A stretch of 57,186 nt of DNA from Chromatiaceae bacterium (lineage in GTDB: Bacteria; Pseudomonadota; Gammaproteobacteria; Chromatiales; Chromatiaceae): the NCBI GenBank assembly GCA_013426805.1, contig JACDZG010000038.1:1-57186 (forward strand). Reading direction: 5' to 3'. The notes under the pieces are model-generated. The model saw only the letters and a list, made by a program, of their open reading frames with translations. It did not search any database and was not told the DNA's origin. This document shows positions 15,382 to 22,465 of this stretch, piece by piece. How positions within the stretch are numbered: position 1 is the first letter of the stretch; every line of letters starts with the position of its first letter. The position numbers were made by a program, and so were the translations under genes.

Positions 15382-18123
15382 ATGTCCGAGATCAACCGCG
15401 CGGCACTGTTCGGAAAGCTCAACCCACTCGCCTATAAGGCGATCGAAAGCGCCACGGTTTTCTGCAAGATGCGCGGTAACCCCTACGTGGAGCTGGTGCA
15501 CTGGCTGAATCAAATCCTGCAGGGCCAGGACTCGGACCTGCACCGGATCATCCGCCGCTTCCAACTGGACCCGGCGGGCCTGGCGCGTGACTTCACCGAG
15601 TCCCTGGACCGCCTGCCGCGGGGCTCCCGCTCCATCTCGGACCTGTCCTCCGACGTGGAAGAGGCGGCCGAGCGCGCCTGGACCTACGCCACGCTGCTCC
15701 TCAACGAATCGCAGGTGCGCACCGGGCACCTGATGGTGGGCATCCTCAAGACCAAGGGGCTGCGCAGCGGTCTGCTCGGCATCTCCCGCCAATTCGAGAA
15801 GGTGCAGGCCGACGCACTCACCGACGGCTTTGCCGAGATCTGCGCGGGCTCCCCGGAAGAGCGCATGGCCGCCAGCGACGGCTTTCACCTGGGCGGCGGT
15901 GCCGCTCCGGGTGAGTCGAGCGACGCCATGGCCCCGGCCCAGCTGGGCAAACAGCAAGCACTCAAGCAGTTCTCGGTGGATCTCACCGAGCGCGCCCGCA
16001 AGGGGGAACTGGACCCCATCGTGGGACGTGACGAGGAAATCCGCCAGCTCATCGATATCCTTATGCGCCGCCGTCAGAACAACCCCATCCTCACCGGCGA
16101 GGCCGGTGTCGGCAAGACCGCGGTGGTCGAAGGCTTTGCGCTGCGCATCGCCGCCGGGGATGTGCCCCCGCCGCTCAAGGAGGTCTCGCTGCGCACCCTC
16201 GACGTGGGCCTGCTTCAGGCCGGCGCCAGCATGAAGGGTGAGTTCGAGAACCGGCTGCGCCAGGTCATCGAAGAAGTCCAGGCGTCGCCCAAGCCGATCA
16301 TCCTCTTCATCGACGAGGCCCACACCCTGGTCGGCGCCGGCGGCAGCGCCGGTACCGGCGACGCGGCCAACCTGCTCAAGCCCGCGCTCGCCCGCGGGAC
16401 CCTGCGCACCGTCGCCGCCACCACCTGGGCCGAGTACAAAAAATACATCGAGAAGGACCCGGCGCTCACCCGCCGCTTCCAGGTCGTCCAGGTCGACGAG
16501 CCGAGCGAGGAGAAAGCGATCCTCATGGTCCGTGGCATCGCCTCGACGCTGGAGAAGCACCATCAGGTCCAACTCTTGGACGAGGGCCTGGAGGCCGCGG
16601 TACGCCTCTCCCACCGCTACATCCCGGCGCGCCAACTGCCGGACAAGGCGGTGAGCCTGCTCGATACGGCTTGTGCCCGGGTCGCCATCAGTCAGTCCGC
16701 CGAACCCCCGGAGGTCGAGGACTGCCGCCGCCGCATCGAGGGCTTGACGACCGAACTCGCCATCATCGGCCGCGAGGCCGCGGTGGGTGTGGTAACCGCG
16801 GAGCGCGAGCAGGCCGTCAACGAAAAGCTGGCCGTCGAGCGCGAGCGCCTGCTGGGGCTCAATGCCCGCTGGGAGTCCGAGAAGGGCCTGGTGACCCGGA
16901 TCCTGGAACTGCGCGGACGACTGCGCGGCACCACTGCCCCGGTCGAAGGGACCGGGAGCGACCTGGAACAGGCGGCCGGGACCGGCGCGACGCCCGCCTC
17001 CACCGCTCCCGCCGCCCTCAGCGAGCCCGAGCGCGCCGCGGCATTGGAACAGATGCGCATCCTCCAGGCCGAGTTGGCGGACCTGCAGGGCGAACGCCCC
17101 CTGATCCTGCCGAGCGTCGACGCCCAGGCGGTCGCCTCCGTGGTCGCCGACTGGACCGGCATCCCGCTGGGCCGCATGGTCAAGGACGAAGTGAAAGCGG
17201 TGCTGAACCTCGCCGAGACCCTCAACAAGCGCGTCGTCGGCCAGCGTCATGCACTCGATGCCATCGCCGCCCGCATTCAGACCTCCCGCGCCAAGCTCGA
17301 CAACCCCAACAAACCGATTGGCGTCTTCATGCTCGCCGGCCCCTCCGGGGTGGGCAAGACCGAGACCGGGCTCGCACTCGCCGAGGCACTCTACGGTGGC
17401 GAACAGAACATCATCACCATCAATATGAGCGAGTTCCAGGAGGCCCATTCGGTCTCCACCCTCAAGGGCTCGCCCCCCGGCTATGTCGGCTATGGCGAAG
17501 GCGGTATTCTCACCGAGGCCGTCCGCCGCAAGCCCTATAGCGTGGTCCTGCTGGACGAGGTGGAAAAAGCCCACCCCGACGTGCATGAGATCTTCTTCCA
17601 GGTCTTCGACAAAGGCTGGATGGAAGACGCCGAGGGCCGCTATATCGACTTCCACAACACCGTCATCCTGCTCACCAGCAACGCCGGCACGGATCTGATC
17701 ATGAGCATATGCAAGGATCCGGACCTGATGCCGGATGTCGAAGGACTGGCCCAGGCGTTGCGCGCACCGCTGCTCAAGACCTTCCCCCCTGCCCTGCTGG
17801 GGCGCATCGTCACCATTCCCTATTACCCGCTGAGCGATGCGATCCTGGGGACCATCATCCGGCTCCAGCTCGACCGGGTGGTGCGGCGGATTGCCGACAA
17901 CCATCGTGCCGTACTGACTTACGACGACGCGGTGGTGGACCTGATCGCCAAGCGCTGTGCGGAGGTGGAGAGTGGGGCTCGGGTGGTGGATGCCATATTG
18001 ACCAATACGGTCTTGCCGGCGATTAGTCGGGAGATATTGAACCGGACCATGGAGGGGAAGAAGATCGAGCGAATTGCCATCGGGGTGGCGGATGCGGGGT
18101 TCAGCTACGGGTTCGACGCTTGA
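15382..18123 (+). CDS. tssH: type VI AAA+ ATPase TssH (ClpV)
   Basis: ClpV (913 residues) recycles the contracted TssBC sheath. It has an N-terminal Clp_N-like domain (residues 1-150). The first AAA+ module has Walker A GEAGVGKT near residue 240 and Walker B IILFIDEAHTL. A coiled middle domain spans about residues 440-570. The second module has GPSGVGKTETG near 653 and VVLLDEVEKAHPDVHEIFF. The ATG at 15382 has an AGGAG site and gives the standard ClpV start SEINRAALFGKLN; a longer frame opens at 15301 without such sequence. A 90-base fragment of a related gene occurs at 19625-19715. Confidence 0.95.
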   Translation: MSEINRAALFGKLNPLAYKAIESATVFCKMRGNPYVELVHWLNQILQGQDSDLHRIIRRFQLDPAGLARDFTESLDRLPRGSRSISDLSSDVEEAAERAWTYATLLLNESQVRTGHLMVGILKTKGLRSGLLGISRQFEKVQADALTDGFAEICAGSPEERMAASDGFHLGGGAAPGESSDAMAPAQLGKQQALKQFSVDLTERARKGELDPIVGRDEEIRQLIDILMRRRQNNPILTGEAGVGKTAVVEGFALRIAAGDVPPPLKEVSLRTLDVGLLQAGASMKGEFENRLRQVIEEVQASPKPIILFIDEAHTLVGAGGSAGTGDAANLLKPALARGTLRTVAATTWAEYKKYIEKDPALTRRFQVVQVDEPSEEKAILMVRGIASTLEKHHQVQLLDEGLEAAVRLSHRYIPARQLPDKAVSLLDTACARVAISQSAEPPEVEDCRRRIEGLTTELAIIGREAAVGVVTAEREQAVNEKLAVERERLLGLNARWESEKGLVTRILELRGRLRGTTAPVEGTGSDLEQAAGTGATPASTAPAALSEPERAAALEQMRILQAELADLQGERPLILPSVDAQAVASVVADWTGIPLGRMVKDEVKAVLNLAETLNKRVVGQRHALDAIAARIQTSRAKLDNPNKPIGVFMLAGPSGVGKTETGLALAEALYGGEQNIITINMSEFQEAHSVSTLKGSPPGYVGYGEGGILTEAVRRKPYSVVLLDEVEKAHPDVHEIFFQVFDKGWMEDAEGRYIDFHNTVILLTSNAGTDLIMSICKDPDLMPDVEGLAQALRAPLLKTFPPALLGRIVTIPYYPLSDAILGTIIRLQLDRVVRRIADNHRAVLTYDDAVVDLIAKRCAEVESGARVVDAILTNTVLPAISREILNRTMEGKKIERIAIGVADAGFSYGFDA

Positions 18124-18319
18124 AACGGACCGGCTACTTCGACGCCATGCGCACCCGCCCGGACCGGGCGGGGATCGCCGAAGCGTGGATACAGCGGGTG
18201 ATCGAGCATCCTGAGCGCGAACCGATCCAAGCCGACGGCCGTATCCGGCGCGGGTCGTCCTGCTCGAGGATGGGGAGACGGTCCATAACGCATTCTTCGA
18301 TCGGAGCTTCAAGGCATGA
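18120..18319 (+). pseudogene. broken small gene paired with a DUF2283 gene
   Basis: The first 45 codons read as a small conserved protein (TRPDRAGIAEAWIQRVIEHP, then EREPIQADGRIRR). The remainder of the usual protein appears only in another frame: RVVLLEDGETVHNAFFDRSF, ending in the TGA at 18317-18319. A deletion near 18250 that is not a multiple of three explains this, since about a dozen central residues are missing. The stop overlaps the ATG of the DUF2283 gene, showing the former operon. The layout parallels the pair at 506-1047. Confidence 0.7.
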
Positions 18320-18513
18320 AGATCAAATACTTCCAGGACACGGACACCCTCTATATAGAACTGCGCCCGGCCGTGGTGGCCGAGACGCGCGACCTTGACG
18401 AGAACACCTTGGTCGAGTTGGATGAAGCTGGCGGACTCTGCGCCATCACCGTCGAACATGCCAGCGAACGGGCGGGGTGGCCGTCGTTCTCGTTTGAGCA
18501 GATTGCGGCCTGA
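18316..18513 (+). CDS. DUF2283 domain protein
   Basis: The 65-residue protein is a complete DUF2283 protein: MKIKYFQDTDTLYIELRP at the start, then VVAETRDLDENTLVELDEAG and CAITVEHASERA. This family is small, strand-rich, and commonly encoded right after a DUF4258-type or similar gene, as here, where the partner is broken. Function is not known; an antitoxin-like role is only an inference from pairing. The ATG overlaps the stop of the upstream pseudogene. Confidence 0.85.
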   Translation: MKIKYFQDTDTLYIELRPAVVAETRDLDENTLVELDEAGGLCAITVEHASERAGWPSFSFEQIAA

Positions 18514-18538
18514 GTACCGGCGAAGTGAGCAAGGCGGA

Positions 18539-18594
18539 GTTTGCAAGAAAATATCTTGAATCGACCTTGCAAACACATGGGCATGGTCTATACT
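18539..18594 (+). promoter_or_regulatory. candidate sigma-70 promoter with an overlapping inverted repeat
   Basis: TTGCAA at 18567-18572 and TATACT at 18589-18594 are spaced by 16 bases. The -35 lies in the right arm of a perfect inverted repeat GTTTGCAAG / CTTGCAAAC (18539-18547 and 18566-18574). A repressor bound to this repeat would block the promoter. The next gene on this strand starts at 18835, so the leader would be about 230 bases. Confidence 0.45.
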
Positions 18595-18787
18595 CAGGAA
18601 CGTTATCTTTTTCGCAGTTGTGGGTTCCCTTACGGGGCGCCCCGCTGCAAGAAGAGTGACGATTGGGGAGTGGGAGCGACCGTCGATGGCCGCGGATAGA
18701 TTGAATCCACTTCTGAGCGTTGCTGGGCGGCAAGATGACCGGCATTACGGGGCGGCGAGGGCTTTAGCTCGGACAAGTATTTGAGCC

Positions 18788-18800
18788 TGACCCCTTTTCT
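18788..18800 (-). repeat. GAAAAGGGGTCAG motif, inverted copy
   Basis: The plus strand reads CTGACCCCTTTTC. It is an exact inverse of the 13-base motif at 19461-19473, 19725-19737 and 21172-21184. It stands 35 bases before the possible caspase-fold gene. Confidence 0.7.
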
Positions 18801-18834
18801 CCCTTTTCCCCCGCTTGATTGGAGGGTATGAGGA

Positions 18835-19452
18835 ATGGCACACGCAGGTATTTACGCAGTAATGCTGCCATTTGTTATAGATCTGAGTCTAGAGTCTCAT
18901 AAAGAAGTGAAGGATATCGCGGAAACCCTCCTCAGGCGAATCAAGCGAAAGAAGACGAGAACGGTTCATAATACGGTATTGCAGCTTGGTGTCACGCAGG
19001 GGCAGCAATCGCCATCTTCTGTGAAATGGGTCGACGATTCCGTTCTATACATCACGTGCCATGGGAATTCCACTGTAATCGGGCCAATTACCGGAGATGT
19101 TAACATAACACCTGAGCAGTTAGCCAGCGCTATGGTTGGCAAGATTCCTAAATCGCTCAGCCATCTGAAGATTATGACCTGTCATTCGGGTTCGGATTAT
19201 TTAACAGCTAGTTCTTTCGTTTCAAAGCTATGCACGTCCCTCCACAGTTCTGGTTTTGATCAATTAACCGTCTACGGATATTGTGGCTTTACCGGCGAAA
19301 TCGGAAAAAAACCGAAGCACTCATACGTCACAGAAAAAAAAGAAGATTCCAGAAAATATCGCGCTAAACAGGCGCGAGTTGCGGTTAAAGGAGCGGAAGG
19401 AAAGGCTATAGCAGTGCCGACCGCGAAACTGTTTACCGAGGAAGAAGATTGA
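18835..19452 (+). CDS. unknown protein, possible caspase-fold (clan CD-like) peptidase
   Basis: The 205-residue protein is clearly less GC-rich than its neighbours, suggesting transfer. I do not recognise a named family. Two motifs stand out. SVLYITCHGNSTVIG (H76 after a hydrophobic strand, followed by Gly) is followed by a helix ITPEQLASAMVGKIP. Then comes LKIMTCHSGSDYL (C116 at a strand end). That strand-His-Gly then strand-Cys order resembles caspase-like clan CD peptidases such as C80 or CHAT domains. The C-terminus is basic. The gene is bracketed by inverted GAAAAGGGGTCAG motifs (18788-18800 and 19461-19473). Protease activity is a hypothesis. Confidence 0.55.
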   Translation: MAHAGIYAVMLPFVIDLSLESHKEVKDIAETLLRRIKRKKTRTVHNTVLQLGVTQGQQSPSSVKWVDDSVLYITCHGNSTVIGPITGDVNITPEQLASAMVGKIPKSLSHLKIMTCHSGSDYLTASSFVSKLCTSLHSSGFDQLTVYGYCGFTGEIGKKPKHSYVTEKKEDSRKYRAKQARVAVKGAEGKAIAVPTAKLFTEEED

Positions 19453-19460
19453 CTGGGTCC

Positions 19461-19486
19461 GAAAAGGGGTCAGAGCCCTTTTTATG
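19461..19486 (+). repeat. GAAAAGGGGTCAG motif with CCCTTTTT tail
   Basis: GAAAAGGGGTCAG is followed by AGCCCTTTTT. The same 20-base core (AAAAGGGGTCAGAGCCCTTT) recurs directly before both copies of the first RAYT gene, at 19724 and 21171. The AAAAGGG/CCCTTTT parts can pair as a small hairpin. Confidence 0.75.
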
Positions 19487-19624
19487 GAGGAGGTCTTCCT
19501 GGCTTTTCCCGACCAAGTTATTTCGAGATGGTGGATCGTCCTCGTGAACCGCTACACTGTTGGACCATTTCCCTTCCCTGCCGGCATCGCGCTTGGTGTC
19601 ATGTCCGGCGCCTCGCGTCAGCTC

Positions 19625-19715
19625 GCATAAGGGCATTCTGATCGAGGCCGTGCGCCGCAAGCCCTTAGCGTGGTCCTCTTTTGGTCGAGGTGGAAAAGGC
19701 CCATCCCGACGCGCA
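19625..19715 (+). pseudogene. fragment of a clpV/clpB-like gene
   Basis: About 90 bases match the second ATPase module of the ClpV gene at 17503-17595. The peptide is GILIEAVRRKP, then, after a frame change, VEVEKAHPDAQI. This corresponds to GILTEAVRRKPYSVVLLDEVEKAHPDVHEI in tssH. Small gains and losses of bases break the frame. Nothing of the gene remains on either side. Confidence 0.75.
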
Positions 19716-19723
19716 GATCCACA

Positions 19724-20097
19724 GGAAAAGGGGTCAGAGCCCTTTTCTATGCTATACTTGAGGAATGGCTCCCCACAGGTCCATTCCCATGCCCCGCAAG
19801 CCCCGGTTTTTCCTCCCCGACATCCCCGCGCATATCGTCCAACGCGGCAACAACCGCCAAGCCGTCTTTTTTACCGATAACGATTATCGCGTCTATCTCG
19901 GCTGGCTGGGCGAGGCCGCCGAATGCAACGATTGCGCCATCCACGCCTATGTGTTGATGACCAATCATGTGCACCTGCTCGTCACGCCGAAGGACGCCTC
20001 CGCTATCAGCCGCATGATGCAGTCGGTCGGACAGCGCTATGCCCTAAGTCAACCATGAGTACCGACGCAGCGGGACGCTCTGGGAAGGACGCTTCAA
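19724..20097 (+). pseudogene. truncated REP-associated tyrosine transposase (RAYT), copy 1
   Basis: The 374 bases are a near-identical copy of 21171-21546, including the GGAAAAGGGGTCAG leader. The product begins MPRKPRFFLPDIPAHIVQRGNN and keeps the HUH motif NHVHLLVTP. At 20040/20041 two bases (TG) found in the other copy are missing, so the frame stops at 20058, before the region that carries the catalytic Tyr and the basic C-terminus. The copy then ends abruptly in a GAAAAGGGGCCAG motif. It is inactive. Confidence 0.88.
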
Positions 20098-20101
20098 TAG
20101 G

Positions 20102-20330
20102 GAAAAGGGGCCAGGCTCGAAGGGCACTGACTTAAGGAGCAAGCATCACAGAAACAATTGGTTGCGATGCAGTGAAGCGAGCGAAAAACCGTTGAGGACC
20201 AGGCAAGGGCCAGGAAACACCGCGGAAAATGCCGCTTCCACTCAATTCACTGCTTGTGGATTTAACTGTAAGCCGCTGATTTATTTATGCCGCAGCTTAA
20301 GTCAGTGCCATTCGGGCCAGGCTCAATTAG
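20102..20330. repeat. inverted-repeat element bounded by GGGCCAGGCTC motifs
   Basis: GAAAAGGGGCCAG at 20102-20114 is followed by GGCACTGACTTAAG (20123-20136). The exact inverse, CTTAAGTCAGTGCC, lies at 20296-20309 and is followed by CGGGCCAGGCTCAATT. The 160 bases between hold no gene that I can support. The structure resembles a small non-autonomous element or two fused motif remnants. Confidence 0.6.
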
Positions 20331-20443
20331 ATCCTTTTTCCGACTGCCGGGCGGTGCTGCCGGAAAGGTGGCCGGGATCATGGGGGTGCTGTGATTACAG
20401 AGTCTTGGGTGTCCGGAATGCTGTCTGGAAATTTCCTGGTAGC

Positions 20444-20464
20444 GCTTCCAGCTGGAGCTTTTTT
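20444..20464 (+). terminator. possible factor-independent terminator
   Basis: A five-pair stem GCTTC / GGAGC with loop CAGCT is followed by six T residues. It lies just before the toxin-antitoxin promoter. The stem is short, so the call is weak. Confidence 0.3.
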
Positions 20465-20476
20465 GTTTGCTGACTT

Positions 20477-20494
20477 TGTACTTTATGTGGTACA
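20477..20494 (+). promoter_or_regulatory. candidate operator of the HigBA-type pair
   Basis: TGTAC and GTACA flank eight bases, 23 bases before the toxin start. The stretch overlaps an AT-rich zone with TTATAC-like sequence suited to a -10 box. Toxin-antitoxin operons usually repress themselves through such palindromes, and the HTH antitoxin is the likely binder. Confidence 0.45.
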
Positions 20495-20516
20495 TTATAC
20501 CTCGTGAGGTGCACAC

Positions 20517-20876
20517 ATGCCGGACAATCAGAAACGCGTCCCGGTCGCGTTCTATCGAACGGGACTCGGCAGGGAACCGGTCAGGGAGTGGCTCAAGGAA
20601 CTGGGGCCGGATGACCGCCGGATCTTAGGGAACGATCTCCAGACCCTGGAATATGGTTGGCCAATCGGAATGCCGTTATGCCGGGCGCTCCACTCCCACA
20701 AGGGCCTGTGGGAAGTTCGCAGCAATCTGTCCTCGGGACGGATTGCGCGCGTTCTCTTCTGCATGGCCGGAGGGCGGATGGTTTTGCTGCACGCCTTCAT
20801 CAAGAAGACGCAGAAGACGCCGGATCATGAGTTGAATATCGCCGTGAGACGGATGAAAGATGAGCAAGATGATTGA
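20517..20876 (+). CDS. HigB/Gp49-like toxin
   Basis: This 119-residue protein belongs to the phage-derived Gp49-like/HigB toxin family. Family features are VAFYRTGLGREPVREWLKEL at the start, LCRALHSHKGLWEVRSNL in the middle, and RIARVLFCMAGGRMVLLHAFIKKTQKTP near the end. Such toxins cleave mRNA on the ribosome. The toxin precedes the antitoxin, the order typical of HigBA, and overlaps it by 17 bases. A GAGG site precedes the ATG. The pair appears intact and lies inside the repeat-rich patch, so it is probably mobile cargo or was trapped there. Confidence 0.85.
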   Translation: MPDNQKRVPVAFYRTGLGREPVREWLKELGPDDRRILGNDLQTLEYGWPIGMPLCRALHSHKGLWEVRSNLSSGRIARVLFCMAGGRMVLLHAFIKKTQKTPDHELNIAVRRMKDEQDD

Positions 20877-21168
20877 GGAAGAAAACATCGGTTCCAGTCT
20901 GGAGGACTTCCTCCAAGAGGAAGGGCGACTGGCCGAGGCACGGCAGATCGCCGCCAAGCGGGTGCTGGCATGGCAACTCCAGCAAGCGATGGAAAGCCAG
21001 CATCTGAACAAGGTGGAAATGGCAAAGCGGATGCAGACCAGCCGCTCGCAACTGGACCGCTTGCTCGACCCCGACAACGACAAGGTGCGGCTTGACACGC
21101 TGAATCGGGCCGCGGCCATTGTCGGCAAGCACGTTAAGATCGAGTTGGTCGATAATACCCAGCAGTGA
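20860..21168 (+). CDS. HigA-like HTH antitoxin
   Basis: The protein has 102 residues. Residues about 40-85 form an XRE-type helix-turn-helix (NKVEMAKRMQTSRSQLDRLLDPDND), typical of HigA antitoxins linked to Gp49-like toxins. The N-terminal acidic segment could cover the toxin. The gene overlaps the toxin gene, so they are co-translated. It likely represses the operon through the TGTAC-N8-GTACA site upstream. Its stop lies only two bases before the GGAAAAGGGGTCAG leader of the RAYT gene. Confidence 0.85.
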   Translation: MSKMIEEENIGSSLEDFLQEEGRLAEARQIAAKRVLAWQLQQAMESQHLNKVEMAKRMQTSRSQLDRLLDPDNDKVRLDTLNRAAAIVGKHVKIELVDNTQQ

Positions 21169-21170
21169 TC

Positions 21171-21208
21171 GGAAAAGGGGTCAGAGCCCTTTTCTATGCT
21201 ATACTTGA
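21171..21208 (+). repeat. GAAAAGGGGTCAG motif leading RAYT copy 2
   Basis: The motif GGAAAAGGGGTCAGAGCCC continues into TTTTCTATGCTATACTTGAG. The same 38 bases precede RAYT copy 1. TATACT here could serve as a -10 box for the transposase gene. Confidence 0.7.
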
Positions 21209-21211
21209 GGC

Positions 21212-21979
21212 GTGGCTCCCAACAGGTCCATTCCCATGCCCCGCAAGCCCAGGTTCTTCCTCCCCGACATCCCCGCGCATCTCGTCCAACGCGGCAACAA
21301 CCGCCAAGCCGTCTTTTTTGCCGAAAACGACTATCGCGTCTATCTCGGCTGGCTGGGCGAGGCCGCCGAACGCAACGATTGCGCCATCCACGCCTATGTG
21401 TTGATGACCAATCATGTGCACCTGCTCGTCACGCCGAAGGACGCCGCCGCCATCAGCCGCATGATGCAGTCGGTCGGACAGCGCTATGTGCCCTACGTCA
21501 ACCATGAATACGGACGCAGCGGGACGCTCTGGGAGGGACGCTTCAAGGCCAGCCTGGTGCAAGCGCAGTCCTACCTGCTCGCCTGCTACCGGTATATCGA
21601 GTTCAACCCGGTCCGCGCGGGCATGGTCGCTGCACCGGGGGACTATCCGTGGTCGAGCTACCGATGCAACGCACTCGGCGAGCGCAACCCGCTTATCGCC
21701 ACCCATCCGGACTATCGGGCGCTTGGCGACTCGGCGACAGAGCGACAGGCGGCCTATCGGGATCTGTTCACCGCTCATCTCGATCCGATCCTGCTCGAGC
21801 AAATGCACGCCTGCCTGCAGACCGGAACCCCTTTCGGCAACGACCGCTTCCGCGAGCAGATTGAGCGAACGCTCGGTTGCGACTTGGGTTACGCTCGGCG
21901 CGGTCGACCGAGGCGAGTGGTAACCGTCGATTCCAAAGCCGATCTTCACCGGGACCAGCGTTCGATCGAGGGATTGTGA
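21212..21979 (+). CDS. REP-associated tyrosine transposase (RAYT), intact
   Basis: The full-length Y1 transposase has 255 residues from a GTG, or 247 from the ATG at 21236, which gives the usual start MPRKPRFFLPDIPAH. It carries the HUH motif NHVHLLV (near residue 70) and the region MMQSVGQRYVPYVNHEYGRSG with candidate catalytic Tyr residues. The FKASLVQAQSYLLACYRYIE and NPVRAGMV segments are standard. RAYTs are single-strand endonucleases related to IS200 transposases that act on REP hairpins. This is the likely source of copy 1 at 19724. Confidence 0.92.
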   Translation: MAPNRSIPMPRKPRFFLPDIPAHLVQRGNNRQAVFFAENDYRVYLGWLGEAAERNDCAIHAYVLMTNHVHLLVTPKDAAAISRMMQSVGQRYVPYVNHEYGRSGTLWEGRFKASLVQAQSYLLACYRYIEFNPVRAGMVAAPGDYPWSSYRCNALGERNPLIATHPDYRALGDSATERQAAYRDLFTAHLDPILLEQMHACLQTGTPFGNDRFREQIERTLGCDLGYARRGRPRRVVTVDSKADLHRDQRSIEGL

Positions 21980-22060
21980 TCGACATGGAGACAACCGCGT
22001 GCGCGTCGGTTACGAGGGCTAGGATTAGTTACGACTATCAGGGATTGAAACCGGGTGGGT

Positions 22061-22187
22061 CTTGATCATCGTTCCGGCCAGCGATGCTAACTTGGAGTCC
22101 AAGGCTTCAGCCTTGGCCTGCCGATCCAAGGCTGAAGCCTTGGACTCCAGCCGTCCGGCGCCTCGGCTGGCCGGAACGATGATCAAG
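22061..22187. repeat. nested perfect palindrome (cruciform-forming)
   Basis: Outer arms of 22 bases, starting CTTGATCATCGTTCCGGCC, lie at 22061-22082 and 22166-22187 and match perfectly. Inner arms of 24 bases (22093-22116 and 22126-22149), starting TGGAGTCCAAGGCTTCAG, also match perfectly. The outer arm recurs once in element A (5789) and, more loosely, at 27101/27201. Confidence 0.85.
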
Positions 22188-22192
22188 GCCGC

Positions 22193-22349
22193 TTACGATG
22201 AAGAGGAAGAACGCGACGTGCAGGAGTCCTATATCACAAGACTGATTCAAGGCGCGGACGAAAACAGCTTGCTCGTTGAAAATGAGACCCGCGAGACTTA
22301 CCTGCTAAATCTTAGAAGCCTTGAAAGCTCTCAGGTGACGGGGCAATGA
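22193..22349 (+). CDS. doubtful small ORF
   Basis: The open frame encodes an acidic segment that begins YDEEEERDVQESYITRLIQG and ends in a TGA before the next motif cluster. The upstream part of the same frame is just repeat sequence, so no good start is seen; an ATG lies inside the palindrome arm at about 22179. The acidic, charged composition is protein-like, but I do not recognise it. It may be the remnant of a small antitoxin-like gene. Confidence 0.25.
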
Positions 22350-22387
22350 ATGAATCGTCCTATCGGAAACTTTTGAGAGCCGAGACC

Positions 22388-22465
22388 GTGGTCGGGGTCA
22401 GGTCATCAGGTGGTCGAGGTCAGGTCTCGCTTTGCACGTGGTCGGGGTCAGGTCTCGCTTTGTAA
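22388..22465 (+). repeat. three tandem GTGGTCGGGGTCAGGTC motifs before a RAYT gene
   Basis: Copies begin at 22388, 22410 and 22438. The second reads GTGGTCGAGGTCAGGTC. The second and third continue with TCGCTTTG. They immediately precede RAYT gene 3, and an inverse copy (CTGACCCC) overlaps the stop codon of that gene at 23339-23346. Confidence 0.75.

Noticed and set aside
15349-18576. A 1075-residue open frame on the strand opposite tssH
   Set aside because: It mirrors the codon pattern of the GC-rich tssH gene, its protein has no recognisable domain, and tssH is a full ClpV match.
22388-22465. Possible CRISPR-like array
   Set aside because: There are only three motif copies, at irregular distances of 22 and 28 bases, without unique spacers of even length; they fit the RAYT motif family. 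No cas genes are present.
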